A stretch of 64,000 nt of DNA from Sphingosinicella sp. BN140058 (GCF_004135585.1 NZ_CP035502.1:124001-188000); one strand, 5' to 3'. Positions 32,852 through 41,441 are shown, numbered from the stretch's first letter. A program made the numbers and translations. Notes: generated by a model from the letters alone, not told the origin.

Positions 32852-34009
32852 TCAGGCGGTGACCGGCTCCAGCACGAGCCAGGGCATGATGTGATCTGGG
32901 ATGTCGAACGCAGCGCGGTCGACGCGCTCGGCAAAATCCGGACCGGAGTGGATACGCCAGGGTCCGGCCGGCACGTCCAAGCGGAGCACATTTTGGGCGT
33001 AGGTATCGTCCGAGGCGAGGTAGGCGTCGAGCGTAGCCCTGGCTGAAGCATTTCCGCCAGCGGTCATCAGCGCGCATGCGGTTGCCTGGTCGACAGCGGT
33101 TACGCGCCAGACGTCGCAGGAGAAGGTGCCGATCTTCTTCCAGCCGAGCGCCGCGGCGTCGCCGTCGGCATCCTCTTTGCCATCGCTGGTCCAGCATTCC
33201 GAGACGATGATGCGGCCGCTGGTCGGATGGAGATGGGCAACGACATAGGTGTTGGTGGTCTGGGCGAAGCCGAGCCCGTGCTCGGAAGCATGTGCCTTGG
33301 TGCGGGCCACGCAGCCCGCTTCATGGTTGAGGCTGAGCGCTCCGTAAGCGCGATCGGCGTCGAACTCGATGCCGTTCGAGAAGCCTGACACGCGAAGAGT
33401 GTCGGTGAGAAGCAAGCGACCGGTGGGCACGTCGAAGTCGGCAGAGACGAGTGGGACCGTTTCCAGATCCTGGGCGGGTTCCAGATGGAACCTGTCATTG
33501 CGGCGCATGAGGGTAGCGACCCAGCTGCGGAACTGGATTTCGCAGCGATCGCCGGAGGCTCCGTCTTGGATGTCGTCGATGCGCCAGTCGAATTCGTCTG
33601 TGTCCCCAAGCTCGAGCACCTCGCAAAGCTGGCTCCAGATCCGCTCGACATGTTTCTCGCGGGGAAGCTCCTCCTGCATGGCAAGTCGGCCGAGCGGCCG
33701 GTTGCTTTTGGAGTCGACAGCAACGGCCGCGGAGATGATCAGACGATCGCCAATGACAGCCAGCAGCGAAGGCTGGACTTCGCCGCCGTCGACAAAGCCG
33801 TTCCACGCAGTGGCCTGCCAAACGTCCCGGCCAGCAAGGCCGATGATCTTGCTCAGGCGGCCCGCGGCTCGGAGCTCCAGGAGGTGGGCGAGAAGCGCGG
33901 GCTGAAAGGTCGACACTCGATGACTGCAGAACGCCTTTCGATCGTCCTTGCGGTTGATCGCGGCGGCTTCTTGGAAGGCGGAGAGCGGATAGTGCTGCGC
34001 GAATGCCAT
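32852..34009 (-). CDS. Large unrecognised protein
   Basis: 385 residues, mixed alpha/beta, no signal peptide. Several acidic clusters (DTDEFDWRIDDIQDG) but no catalytic motif I can name. Start MAFAQHY follows GAGGAAATCAG. It is bracketed by the paralog genes of the GGTLRV family. Confidence 0.65.
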   Translation of the reverse strand: MAFAQHYPLSAFQEAAAINRKDDRKAFCSHRVSTFQPALLAHLLELRAAGRLSKIIGLAGRDVWQATAWNGFVDGGEVQPSLLAVIGDRLIISAAVAVDSKSNRPLGRLAMQEELPREKHVERIWSQLCEVLELGDTDEFDWRIDDIQDGASGDRCEIQFRSWVATLMRRNDRFHLEPAQDLETVPLVSADFDVPTGRLLLTDTLRVSGFSNGIEFDADRAYGALSLNHEAGCVARTKAHASEHGLGFAQTTNTYVVAHLHPTSGRIIVSECWTSDGKEDADGDAAALGWKKIGTFSCDVWRVTAVDQATACALMTAGGNASARATLDAYLASDDTYAQNVLRLDVPAGPWRIHSGPDFAERVDRAAFDIPDHIMPWLVLEPVTA

Positions 34010-34086
34010 GTCTGATTTCCTCATCTGAAACGGGATCGCAGCAGCAAGCGAACTGCTCCCCAAAGGGCTTTGCCACTCGAACCGCA

Positions 34087-34122
34087 TGAAAAAGGCCCGC
34101 CGGTGACGCCGGCGGGCCTTGA
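34087..34122 (-). terminator. Intrinsic terminator
   Basis: GGCCCGCCGGC/GCCGGCGGGCC stem with TTTTTC on the minus strand. Confidence 0.85.
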
Positions 34123-34145
34123 TCGTGTCGCGAGCCTGGTGAGGC

Positions 34146-34469
34146 TTAGGCCGCCTTCGCCTGGCGCGGGGCGCGCTCCTTGGGGAAGCCGACGACGCGC
34201 AGGGTGCCGCCGTCGCGCTGCAGCGCGAGCTTCACGGTATTGCCCTCGACGAGCTGCTCGAGCACCTCGGCGCGCTGGTTGCCGAACGCCATCACGACGC
34301 CGAGATTCTCGCGGCCCTTGTAGCTGATCTTCGAGCCGGCGATGTAGCTGTAGTCGCCCTTGGTGGCCGACGTGCGGGTCTCGACCGCGCCCACGGTGAC
34401 GTCTGCATGGAAGATCGCGCGGAAGCCGTTGTTGCCCTGGGTCTCGGTGGTGCCGTTGTTGTCGTTCAT
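34146..34469 (-). CDS. GGTLRV family protein, copy 1 of 5
   Basis: 107 residues. N-terminal Asn/Thr/Gly-rich (MNDNNGTTETQG), a core with alternating strands (FRAIFHADVTVGAVETRTSA, YSYIAGSKISYKG, LALQRDGGTLRVVGF) and a basic tail (PKERAPRQAKAA). Copies 1 and 4 look identical; copies 2, 3 and 5 differ by a few residues. Unknown function; strand-rich, basic-tailed proteins of this size often bind nucleic acid. It sits under a shared hairpin leader and an intrinsic terminator. Confidence 0.75.
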   Translation of the reverse strand: MNDNNGTTETQGNNGFRAIFHADVTVGAVETRTSATKGDYSYIAGSKISYKGRENLGVVMAFGNQRAEVLEQLVEGNTVKLALQRDGGTLRVVGFPKERAPRQAKAA

Positions 34470-34515
34470 GATCTGATGTGTCCTTCTTGATTTCATCCCC
34501 TCGATGGGGATCGCT
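34470..34515 (-). promoter_or_regulatory. Hairpin leader, second type (copy 1)
   Basis: ATCCCC/GGGGAT stem with a 5-base loop; GGGGATGAAATCAAGAAGGAC follows, with a separate ribosome-binding site before the ATG. Confidence 0.7.
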
Positions 34516-34693
34516 TTCCCTGAGCAAATCCTGACCTTGGGTGAGCGCGGCGCCACCAAGACGCTGGGCCGCCGGCCATCTGGGGTGCCCCGGGAGCCGC
34601 AGAGGGGCGAGTCCCGCCTTCGAAAAGCCGAGAGCAGCGTATTTCCTTCCCCTCGATTCCCGTGTATTCTCCGGGATGGACAGGGAGGCGACA

Positions 34694-36142
34694 ATGACAG
34701 TCGTTTACGGCCGGACTCGAGTTCGTGCTCTCCGACAGCCTGTATTAGTAGCGATAGCGCTTCTGCTCCTCATCGCTGTTCCTGCTTTTGCTGCAAAGTT
34801 TTGCGCATTGCCGGTTGGAGCCGCCTCGCGTGATGCAACCTGGGAAGCTATCCAGCCGCTGCTACCCGAGCTGAGACGATTAGCGGGAGATCGCAAGTTT
34901 GTATTGATAACCAGGCCGAACTTCGGGGACATTTCGCGACATGAGGCCGCCTACAGACGTGGCTACCATGAAGCTGCAGCCAGCCAACTGCTTGAGCGTT
35001 ATGGGCCTAGACGAGCGGCCATATTGGCCGACCCTGCCTACGCGTCGGATAAAAGGTCGTTCAGCGACGGAGCATTAGTGTCGCGGATCTACAGTCTGCA
35101 CGAGGGAAGATATTCGAAGGAGTTCATTCGCGTAGTCTTAAATCGCTCTCGGCCGCTGATTAGCGAGGAGATGAGCGAGCTGCGTGCAAATGCAGCAAGA
35201 GCGTCGGCCGATCCATTGAGCTACAAAGCTGAAGGTAAGACCCACGAGCTAACCTACATCTACACCAATGATCCAGCGTCTCAGAGGGCGATTGGGATGT
35301 CTGGTATCGAGCGCGGGGTAATGCTCGAGACGTCTGGCGGCGAGCTGGCACGTGCTTTGGCTGCGGACAGCCCCTTGATCGAGAAGTTAGACCGGGCTGA
35401 GCTCGTGTTTCTGGATCGCATTGACTTGGATCAAACACAGATTCTGGAACGTCAGGGGCGTCCGCTCATCAGGCTGCCATCGATGCGGCATCCGCAGTAC
35501 CGTCAGCTTGCGCAATTAGTCCACGGGAGTGGGCAGGCCCAGCATGTCCCCTTCAATCTTCTGCCGAGAACTCGAAGCGACGCGCGAATTTGGGGCTTCG
35601 ATGCAGAGAAGGCAGATGCTTACGCCGTGGCGCATGGTCGTATGGCTTCCAAGCTGCGCAGAGCTGGCTTTCGGGAGCAGGGGAGCGGTCTGGGGGCCGC
35701 GGCGTTGGCGGCAGCTATCGAAGCGGAGGTCGCCGCTGGCAGGCGTCCAGTCATTATCGGAGAGGGGATGCCAGATGGTAAGGCTGTAAGGCTACCTGGA
35801 ACAGCCCAGGCCTTCGATCCAGCTACGCTGAGCGAGGCGGCAAGACGGGCGACTTGGTTCATATTCTGCAACTCGGCGGCAAGCCCGTCGGCGACCGACG
35901 GATTCAGCATAGTAGGTCGGATCTGGACGCGTGACGCAGGGAACCTCGTCGCCACCTTGAGCGCGGGCGGGCGGGCGCCGAACTCGAAGGAAACGGTTAG
36001 CGAGCGAACCGAGTGGATCGTTGACTTCGCTGCTTTCGCTGGTGGCGCGTCTACGGTCGGCGGGGGCAGGCTGATCAGCGTCCTTTGCTTCGAGTCGCCT
36101 GATCCAACGATAACGTGTCCAGTTCCTCCGCGGGGAGACTGA
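34694..36142 (+). CDS. Large exported protein, unrecognised
   Basis: 482 residues. A signal peptide (VLVAIALLLLIAVPAFAA) precedes a long soluble part with no motif I recognise; it contains one paired-Cys region at the end (LCFESPDPTITC). Base composition is a little less GC-rich than its neighbours, with several TTA/AAT-rich codons. The start uses GGGAGGCGAC before ATG. It is directly followed by, and overlaps by one base (TGATG), the membrane-protein gene, so the two are co-translated. Confidence 0.65.
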   Translation: MTVVYGRTRVRALRQPVLVAIALLLLIAVPAFAAKFCALPVGAASRDATWEAIQPLLPELRRLAGDRKFVLITRPNFGDISRHEAAYRRGYHEAAASQLLERYGPRRAAILADPAYASDKRSFSDGALVSRIYSLHEGRYSKEFIRVVLNRSRPLISEEMSELRANAARASADPLSYKAEGKTHELTYIYTNDPASQRAIGMSGIERGVMLETSGGELARALAADSPLIEKLDRAELVFLDRIDLDQTQILERQGRPLIRLPSMRHPQYRQLAQLVHGSGQAQHVPFNLLPRTRSDARIWGFDAEKADAYAVAHGRMASKLRRAGFREQGSGLGAAALAAAIEAEVAAGRRPVIIGEGMPDGKAVRLPGTAQAFDPATLSEAARRATWFIFCNSAASPSATDGFSIVGRIWTRDAGNLVATLSAGGRAPNSKETVSERTEWIVDFAAFAGGASTVGGGRLISVLCFESPDPTITCPVPPRGD

Positions 36143-36498
36143 TGATGGAACAATATGAGCCGTTTCTGTACGGGTTGCTCGGTGGCGCATGTTTCGAATT
36201 TTTGCGTTGGCGGTCTCTGCTCCTGAAGGACCACGGTGCTCAGTTCAAGCGACCTGTCTTCGTGGTATTTTCGATCGTATTCGTGGTCTTGGCGGGGTTA
36301 GCGGCCACCGCCTTCACACCGATCGTTGGGAACGTGCCGTACCGACCCGCTGTTGCCTTTGTTGCAGGCGCAGGCTTCGAGAAGCTGGTGCAGTTAGCGG
36401 CCGAGCTCAAGGTTTGGACGCCAGACGTCCCAATGGGCGAGAGCGATCATTCGGTTGCGGCGAGCCGTCCGACGTTCCTTGCGTTTGTGCGGGGCTGA
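36142..36498 (+). CDS. Small membrane protein paired with the exported protein
   Basis: 118 residues with at least two hydrophobic segments (VVFSIVFVVLAGLAATAF and a later AVAFVAGAGF), the first probably a membrane helix. Its stop-overlap start indicates coupling to the exported 482-residue protein; the pair could form a complex. Confidence 0.6.
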   Translation: MMEQYEPFLYGLLGGACFEFLRWRSLLLKDHGAQFKRPVFVVFSIVFVVLAGLAATAFTPIVGNVPYRPAVAFVAGAGFEKLVQLAAELKVWTPDVPMGESDHSVAASRPTFLAFVRG

Positions 36499-36524
36499 GG
36501 GTTGCAACTCCTTGCACAAAGCAA

Positions 36525-36559
36525 TGAAAAAGGCCCGCCGGTGACGCCGGCGGGCCTTG
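36525..36559 (-). terminator. Intrinsic terminator
   Basis: GGCCCGCCGGC/GCCGGCGGGCC stem with TTTTTCATT on the minus strand. Confidence 0.85.
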
Positions 36560-36583
36560 ATCGGGTGGCGAGCCTGGTGGGGC

Positions 36584-36916
36584 TCAGGCGGCCTTCGCCT
36601 GGCGCGGGGCGCGCTCCTTAGGGAAGCCGACGACGCGCAGGGTGCCGCCGTCGCGCTGCAGCGCGAGCTTCACGGTGTTGCCCTCGACGAGCTGCTCGAG
36701 CACCTCGGCGCGCTGGTTGCCGAACGCCATCACGACGCCGAGATTTTCGCGGCCCTTGTAGCTGATCTTCGAGCCGGCGATGTAGCTGTATTCGCCCTTG
36801 GTGGCCGACGTGCGGGTCTCGACGGCGCCGACGGTGACGTCTGCATGGAAGATCGCGCGGAAGCCGTTGTTGCCCTGGGTGTCGGTGGTGTCGGTGGTGC
36901 CGCTGTTGTCGTTCAT
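36584..36916 (-). CDS. GGTLRV family protein, copy 2 of 5
   Basis: 110 residues, with an extra TDT repeat near the N-terminus and an E in place of D (KGEYSY). Otherwise identical in plan to copy 1. Confidence 0.75.
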   Translation of the reverse strand: MNDNSGTTDTTDTQGNNGFRAIFHADVTVGAVETRTSATKGEYSYIAGSKISYKGRENLGVVMAFGNQRAEVLEQLVEGNTVKLALQRDGGTLRVVGFPKERAPRQAKAA

Positions 36917-36955
36917 GATCTGATGTCCTTGTTGATTTCATCCCCTCGATGGGGA
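36917..36955 (-). promoter_or_regulatory. Hairpin leader, second type (copy 2)
   Basis: ATCCCC/GGGGAT stem, GATGAAATCAACAAGGAC. Confidence 0.7.
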
Positions 36956-37042
36956 TCGCTTTCTCTGACCAAATCCTGACCTCGGGTGAGCGCGGCGCCA
37001 CGAGGGCGATGGGCGACGGGGCGGCTCAGGCGAGATCGCGCA

Positions 37043-37237
37043 ATGGTGAGCTTAGCGACGGAGATCGCGAGGCGAGAAGAGCCCAGCGTTGCTGGGCTGG
37101 GGGTGAACCGTCCGCCGGGCACGGCCTACTATTCGGAACTCTCCGGCCAAACACCGGGGCAGTGGGCATCCCCTGCCTACGAACTCCCGCACCCGGTCCC
37201 TCTCGACGAACGAGTTGGCAGAGCGGCCGGGCGATGA
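37043..37237 (+). CDS. Possible small plus-strand gene
   Basis: A 64-residue open frame starting MVSLATEIARREEPSVAG in an otherwise gene-poor gap. A perfect AGCCCAGC/GCTGGGCT hairpin lies inside it, which argues against coding. No family; kept only as a possibility. Confidence 0.2.
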   Translation: MVSLATEIARREEPSVAGLGVNRPPGTAYYSELSGQTPGQWASPAYELPHPVPLDERVGRAAGR

Positions 37238-37329
37238 GCTCTAGGCCATCACGCCGCTCACAGCAGCACGACCCTAGAGGACCTCGGCAGGGATAACCCA
37301 CGCACCAGCTTTGCTGCACCGCAGGAGTA

Positions 37330-37362
37330 GGAAAAGCCCGCCGCTGGAGTGCGGCAGGCTTC
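37330..37362 (-). terminator. Intrinsic terminator
   Basis: CCTGCCGC/GCGGCGGG stem followed by TTTTCC on the minus strand. Confidence 0.7.
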
Positions 37363-37400
37363 GATCCCTTCTAAGCTCGTTCGATCTTATCCGTAGCGTT

Positions 37401-37697
37401 TCAACAGAGCATCATCGTTGAGAATGCCTGGGCGAGACCGTTAGCCCCGGCCTTTGCCTTCGCGACCAAGCCGAGCCACTCCGGGTCGTTGATGTTGGCT
37501 TGAGCCAGCTGCAGGAGGCGCTTCGTTTCTGCGTCCTGCGCCATGGCATCCGGATCCAATTCGGCCAACGGAGTCAAGTCGCCCCCATCTGCGATGAAGT
37601 CGGCAGCCGCCGCGAAGTAGCGGACCATCGCGACGTGCAGACTGAGGCCGACGAGAACGATCGTGTTCGGGCAATCTGCAAAGGTTCGGGACGTCAT
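37401..37697 (-). CDS. Unrecognised small protein
   Basis: 98 residues (MTSRTFADCPNTIVLVGLSL), a mostly helical protein with no motif. Ribosome-binding site is weak (GAAAGATTGG). Confidence 0.55.
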   Translation of the reverse strand: MTSRTFADCPNTIVLVGLSLHVAMVRYFAAAADFIADGGDLTPLAELDPDAMAQDAETKRLLQLAQANINDPEWLGLVAKAKAGANGLAQAFSTMMLC

Positions 37698-37752
37698 CGA
37701 AGTCCAATCTTTCGAGGAGAGAGGCCTTTCGGTGGGCGCTCGCAGGTGGGCA

Positions 37753-37791
37753 AGGAAAAGACCCGCCTCGGCTGTCCGAGGCGGGTCTCTG
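37753..37791 (-). terminator. Intrinsic terminator
   Basis: AGACCCGCCTCGG/CCGAGGCGGGTCT stem with TTTTCC on the minus strand. Confidence 0.85.
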
Positions 37792-37837
37792 TCTCCGGGC
37801 GACCGCAGATCGCGGCAGCGGTCCGCCGCGGTCGATC

Positions 37838-38161
37838 TCAGGCCGCCTTCGCCTGGCGCGGAGCGCGCTCCTTGGGGAAGCCGACGACGCGCAGGGTGCC
37901 GCCGTCGCGCTGCAGCGCGAGCTTCACGGTGTTGCCCTCGACGAGCTGCTCGAGCACCTCGGCGCGCTGGTTGCCGAACGCCATCACGACGCCGAGATTC
38001 TCGCGGCCCTTGTAGCTGATCTTCGAGCCGGCGATGTAGCTGTAGTCGCCTTTGGTGGCCGACGTGCGGGTCTCGACGGCGCCGACGGTGACGTCTGCAT
38101 GGAAAATCGCGCGGAAGGCGTTGCTGCCCTGGGTCTCGGTGGTGCCGTTGTTGTCGTTCAT
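37838..38161 (-). CDS. GGTLRV family protein, copy 3 of 5
   Basis: 107 residues. Differs from copy 1 mainly by QGSNAF for QGNNGF. Leader and terminator duplicated with it. Confidence 0.75.
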   Translation of the reverse strand: MNDNNGTTETQGSNAFRAIFHADVTVGAVETRTSATKGDYSYIAGSKISYKGRENLGVVMAFGNQRAEVLEQLVEGNTVKLALQRDGGTLRVVGFPKERAPRQAKAA

Positions 38162-38202
38162 GATCTGATGTGTCCTTCTTGATTTCATCCCCTCGATGGG
38201 GA
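38162..38202 (-). promoter_or_regulatory. Hairpin leader, second type (copy 3)
   Basis: ATCCCC/GGGGAT stem, GGGGATGAAATCAAGAAGGAC. Confidence 0.7.
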
Positions 38203-38303
38203 TCGCTTTCCCTGACCAATTCCTGACCTTGGGTGAGCGCGGCGCCATGAAGGCGCTGAGCGAAGGCGGACGCCGATCGGCAGACGGTCGGCCGCGGCGC
38301 AGC

Positions 38304-38341
38304 CAAAAAGAGACCCGCCGAAGCCTGGGCTTCGGCGGGTC
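38304..38341 (-). terminator. Intrinsic terminator with no gene of its own
   Basis: GACCCGCCGAAGC/GCTTCGGCGGGTC stem and T run on the minus strand; no gene separates it from the next terminator to its right. Confidence 0.75.
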
Positions 38342-38402
38342 GGGATGCGCGGCCGCAGTGTTGCTGCGTGGGTGCTGATCATCCGGCAGGGGATTGGGGA
38401 AT

Positions 38403-38437
38403 GAAAAAGGCCCGCCGGTGACGCCGGCGGGCCTTGA
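38403..38437 (-). terminator. Intrinsic terminator
   Basis: GGCCCGCCGGC/GCCGGCGGGCC stem with TTTTTC on the minus strand. Confidence 0.85.
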
Positions 38438-38460
38438 TCGGGTGGCGAGCCTGGTGAGGC

Positions 38461-38784
38461 TTAGGCCGCCTTCGCCTGGCGCGGAGCGCGCTCCTTGGGG
38501 AAGCCAACGACGCGCAGGGTGCCGCCGTCGCGCTGCAGCGCGAGCTTCACGGTGTTGCCCTCGACGAGCTGCTCGAGCACCTCGGCGCGCTGGTTGCCGA
38601 ACGCCATCACGACGCCGAGATTCTCGCGGCCCTTGTAGCTGATCTTCGAGCCGGCGATGTAGCTGTAGTCGCCCTTGGTGGCCGACGTGCGGGTCTCGAC
38701 CGCGCCCACGGTGACGTCTGCATGGAAGATCGCGCGGAACCCGTTGTTGCCCTGGGTCTCGGTGGTGCCGTTGTTGTCGTTCAT
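38461..38784 (-). CDS. GGTLRV family protein, copy 4 of 5
   Basis: 107 residues, protein identical in reading to copy 1. Confidence 0.75.
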   Translation of the reverse strand: MNDNNGTTETQGNNGFRAIFHADVTVGAVETRTSATKGDYSYIAGSKISYKGRENLGVVMAFGNQRAEVLEQLVEGNTVKLALQRDGGTLRVVGFPKERAPRQAKAA

Positions 38785-38826
38785 GATCTGATGTGTCCTT
38801 CTTGATTTCATCCCCTCGATGGGGAT
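38785..38826 (-). promoter_or_regulatory. Hairpin leader, second type (copy 4)
   Basis: ATCCCC/GGGGAT stem, GGGGATGAAATCAAGAAGGAC. Confidence 0.7.
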
Positions 38827-39024
38827 CGCTTTCCCTGATCAATTCCTGACCTTGGGTGAGCGCGGCGCCACCAAGGCGCTGGGCGACGGCGGCCGCCGAT
38901 CGGCAGACGGTCGGCCGTGGCGCAGCCGGTATATTCGCTTGAGCTACGGCTCGGCGCGAGCGTTTTGCGCTCGCGCATGCGCGTCAGCGCTCATAGAGTA
39001 ATCAGCACAAGCAGGGAGTTTGGA

Positions 39025-39921
39025 ATGAGAATCTTGCATGCAGTGGTAGCCGCCACTGTGTTCGCTGCAGGTCCGGCTGCGGCGAGAGATTGGGGAGAAG
39101 TCAGTGGTTGGACCATCTTCGAAAACGAGGACAGCTGCGGGATCGGAATGGAATTCGAAGGCCCGGGCGAGACGATGATGGTGGCTACGGTCGAGAGTGA
39201 CGGCTCATCTGTCGTGATGATCTCCAACGCGAGTTGGACCATCAAGAAGGAAGAGGCCCTCGACCTCGTGTATTCGCTAAACGGCTATGAGTACGAGAAG
39301 AAGGCCTTCGGCGGAGACTTCTCGGGCAGAAGTGGATTCATCACGAAGTTCAAAGCCGATAGCGGCTTCCTTGATGATCTGGCGAAGTCGACATACCTGC
39401 ACATCGACAAGGGTGAAGTCGCGGTCGACCGGCTGAAGATGACCGGGAGCGCTGCCGCACTCGCACAGGCGCGGCGCTGTCTTTCGCACGTCAAGTCGTT
39501 GCGAGCAGCCGAGGCGCGAGAGAAAGCCCGCTGGGCAGATATCCCTGCAAATCCGTTCGCGGCGCCGCCGCCAACGCAGAGTGAGGTTGTGGAAGCCCGC
39601 CGCAAAGCGTTGGCAGGGATCATAACTGACACCGACTATCCAGCGGCCGCTATCCGCGCAGGGGAAGAGGGTGCCGTTCGTGCCAAGATCACGGTGGGCT
39701 CCAACGGTCGAGTAACTGCCTGTGAGGTAGTGGGTTCGAGTGGGTCCGTTTCACTGGACATGACCACGTGCAGGATCATCCGCTCGCGTTACCGCGGCGG
39801 TGTGCTCCGGAATTCGAATGGCGAGCCATCGACGGAGACGTTCGAGGAGACCTTCAATTGGAAGCTGACCACGCCGACTCCACCTCAGCCCGATCCGGCA
39901 GCGCCGCAGCCGCCAGGTTGA
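39025..39921 (+). CDS. Exported TonB-C-domain protein
   Basis: 298 residues. Signal peptide MRILHAVVAATVFAAGPAAA, a unique middle domain, and a C-terminal part matching the TonB C-terminal fold: YPAAAIRAGEEGAVRAKITVGSNGRVTAC, a Cys pair with DMTTCRIIRSRYR. Such domains usually transduce energy or link to outer-membrane partners, or act as periplasmic domains alone; no ExbB/ExbD genes are visible. Start follows GGGAG. It is Pro/Thr-rich at the C-terminus. Confidence 0.7.
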   Translation: MRILHAVVAATVFAAGPAAARDWGEVSGWTIFENEDSCGIGMEFEGPGETMMVATVESDGSSVVMISNASWTIKKEEALDLVYSLNGYEYEKKAFGGDFSGRSGFITKFKADSGFLDDLAKSTYLHIDKGEVAVDRLKMTGSAAALAQARRCLSHVKSLRAAEAREKARWADIPANPFAAPPPTQSEVVEARRKALAGIITDTDYPAAAIRAGEEGAVRAKITVGSNGRVTACEVVGSSGSVSLDMTTCRIIRSRYRGGVLRNSNGEPSTETFEETFNWKLTTPTPPQPDPAAPQPPG

Positions 39922-39967
39922 CGTACGCCGGGTGGTGCGCGGAACCGAGTTCGTCGTCAAACCATGC

Positions 39968-40000
39968 GAAAAAGGCCCGCCGGCATCGCCGGCGGGCCTC
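39968..40000 (-). terminator. Intrinsic terminator
   Basis: GGCCCGCCGGC/GCCGGCGGGCC stem with TTTTTCGC on the minus strand. Confidence 0.85.
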
Positions 40001-40024
40001 ACGTGCTCGCGAGCCTGGTGGGGC

Positions 40025-40345
40025 TCAGGCGGCCTTCGCCTGGCGCGGGGCGCGCTCCTTGGGGAAGCCGACGACGCGCAGGGTGCCGCCGTCGCGCTGC
40101 AGCGCGAGCTTCACGGTGTTGCCCTCGACGAGCTGCTCGAGCACCTCGGCGCGCTGGTTGCCGAACGCCATCACGACGCCGAGATTCTCGCGGCCCTTGT
40201 AGCTGATCTTCGAGCCGGCGATGTAGCTGTAGTCGCCCTTGGTGGCCGACGTGCGGGTCTCGACTGCGCCGACGGTGACGTCTGCATGGAAGATCGCGCG
40301 AAAGCCGTTGTTGCCCTGGGTCTCGGTGGTGCCGTTGTCGTTCAT
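40025..40345 (-). CDS. GGTLRV family protein, copy 5 of 5
   Basis: 106 residues, one Asn shorter at the N-terminus (MNDNGTTETQ) but otherwise like copy 1. Confidence 0.75.
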   Translation of the reverse strand: MNDNGTTETQGNNGFRAIFHADVTVGAVETRTSATKGDYSYIAGSKISYKGRENLGVVMAFGNQRAEVLEQLVEGNTVKLALQRDGGTLRVVGFPKERAPRQAKAA

Positions 40346-40386
40346 GATCTGATGTGTCCTTCTTGATTTCATCCCCTGGATGGGGA
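40346..40386 (-). promoter_or_regulatory. Hairpin leader, second type (copy 5)
   Basis: ATCCCC/GGGGAT stem with the family consensus. Confidence 0.7.
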
Positions 40387-40491
40387 TCGCTTTCCCTGAC
40401 CAAATTCTGACCCGGGGTGAGCGCGGCGCCACGAAGGCGCTGGGCGAAGGCGACCGCCGATCGGCAGACGGTCGGCCGCGGCTCAGCCGGC

Positions 40492-40532
40492 AAAAAGAAA
40501 CCCGCCGAAGCCTGATCTTCGGCGGGTCTCTC
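40492..40532 (-). terminator. Intrinsic terminator
   Basis: GACCCGCCGAAG/CTTCGGCGGGT stem with TTTCTTTTTG on the minus strand. Confidence 0.85.
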
Positions 40533-40557
40533 TTGCTGGGCTGGAGCAGTCTGCTGA

Positions 40558-40794
40558 TCAGATGCGGCTGGGCATGTCGATCCAGAGCAGGGTTGTAAGG
40601 GCGACGCCGGAGACGGCGGTGAGACTGGTGCCGATGAGCTTTTCGAGCGTAGCGCCGCCGCCTTCGCCATTCCGGAGGCGGTTGTTGTAGATGACGCACG
40701 CAATGGCAGCGCAGCCGATGGTAGCGGCCGCTGCGATGATCGTGGCGATCTGCCAAGCGATGATGGCGGCAAGGCTCAACGTGTTGGGCTCCAC
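40558..40794 (-). CDS. Small membrane protein
   Basis: 78 residues with two hydrophobic segments (IIAWQIATIIAAAATIGC and LIGTSLTAVSGVALTTLLW). GTG start after AGGAGGAAATCCAG, a near-ideal ribosome-binding site. Function unknown. Confidence 0.7.
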   Translation of the reverse strand: MEPNTLSLAAIIAWQIATIIAAAATIGCAAIACVIYNNRLRNGEGGGATLEKLIGTSLTAVSGVALTTLLWIDMPSRI

Positions 40795-40941
40795 CTGGAT
40801 TTCCTCCTGTTGATTGGACCAAGGTCCCGCAGGCAAATCTTGGATTGAGCCCGGTCGCGGCGTCGGGGTGGCGATGGGACGGCGGAAGGCTCCCAACCCT
40901 CCGCGTCGGCGGGCGCGGCGCGCCGCAACAGGGGCAGCCCC

Positions 40942-41232
40942 TCAGCGGTTAGCGATGGTCAGATGGACTGGCTTGCCGCGGGGCGGTGCCCAAGTGGCAT
41001 TTGCAAAGTGCCAATGGATGACCTGGCCGGAGGGATCCTCCTCGGTATCACGCAGGACGAAGAGCACTTTGCGCCTGGGTGTCTGAACCCAGAAGCCGGT
41101 GTCGCCGCGGGGAAGGCGCTGAAGGAAGTCGTAGCGAGCGAGCTCGGAGGCGTCAGCTGAGATGCCGTACTTGTCGAATTGGAAGGCGTGATCGGGGATC
41201 GGCTCTCTCGATTTTGGCTGCGATGTCGTCAT
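40942..41232 (-). CDS. Unrecognised small protein
   Basis: 96 residues, hydrophilic, with KVLFVLRDTEEDPSGQVIHW. AAGGAAATAGTC precedes the ATG. Confidence 0.6.
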   Translation of the reverse strand: MTTSQPKSREPIPDHAFQFDKYGISADASELARYDFLQRLPRGDTGFWVQTPRRKVLFVLRDTEEDPSGQVIHWHFANATWAPPRGKPVHLTIANR

Positions 41233-41311
41233 GACTATTTCCTTGCAGGAGCACTCGTCACTTCGGGTGCAAGGTCGCAGTTCAGGGAGGTCGGGAGAGT
41301 GGACCGGGCGT

Positions 41312-41348
41312 AAGAAAACCCGCCGCGGCGTGTGCCGGGCGGGTTCTC
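41312..41348 (-). terminator. Intrinsic terminator
   Basis: AACCCGCCCGGC/GCCGCGGCGGGTT stem followed by TTCTTAC. Confidence 0.75.
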
Positions 41349-41411
41349 AGGTCCATCTGCTCAAGTCGGCGACGAGGATGAGGCGTCAACGAGCCTAAGT
41401 CAGGTGGGTCG

Positions 41412-41437
41412 CGGGGAGCCGGCGAAGGCTCCCCGCA
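41412..41437. terminator. Hairpin after the autotransporter gene
   Basis: GCGGGGAGCC/GGCTCCCCGC perfect 10-bp stem right after the stop; no T tract follows, so its role as a terminator is uncertain. Confidence 0.5.
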
Positions 41438-41441
41438 TCAG

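Noticed and set aside
37838..38842. A long minus-strand frame covering two copies of the GGTLRV family
   Set aside because: It reads through terminator, leader and the wrong frame of the second copy; the real genes are the two separate 107-residue frames.
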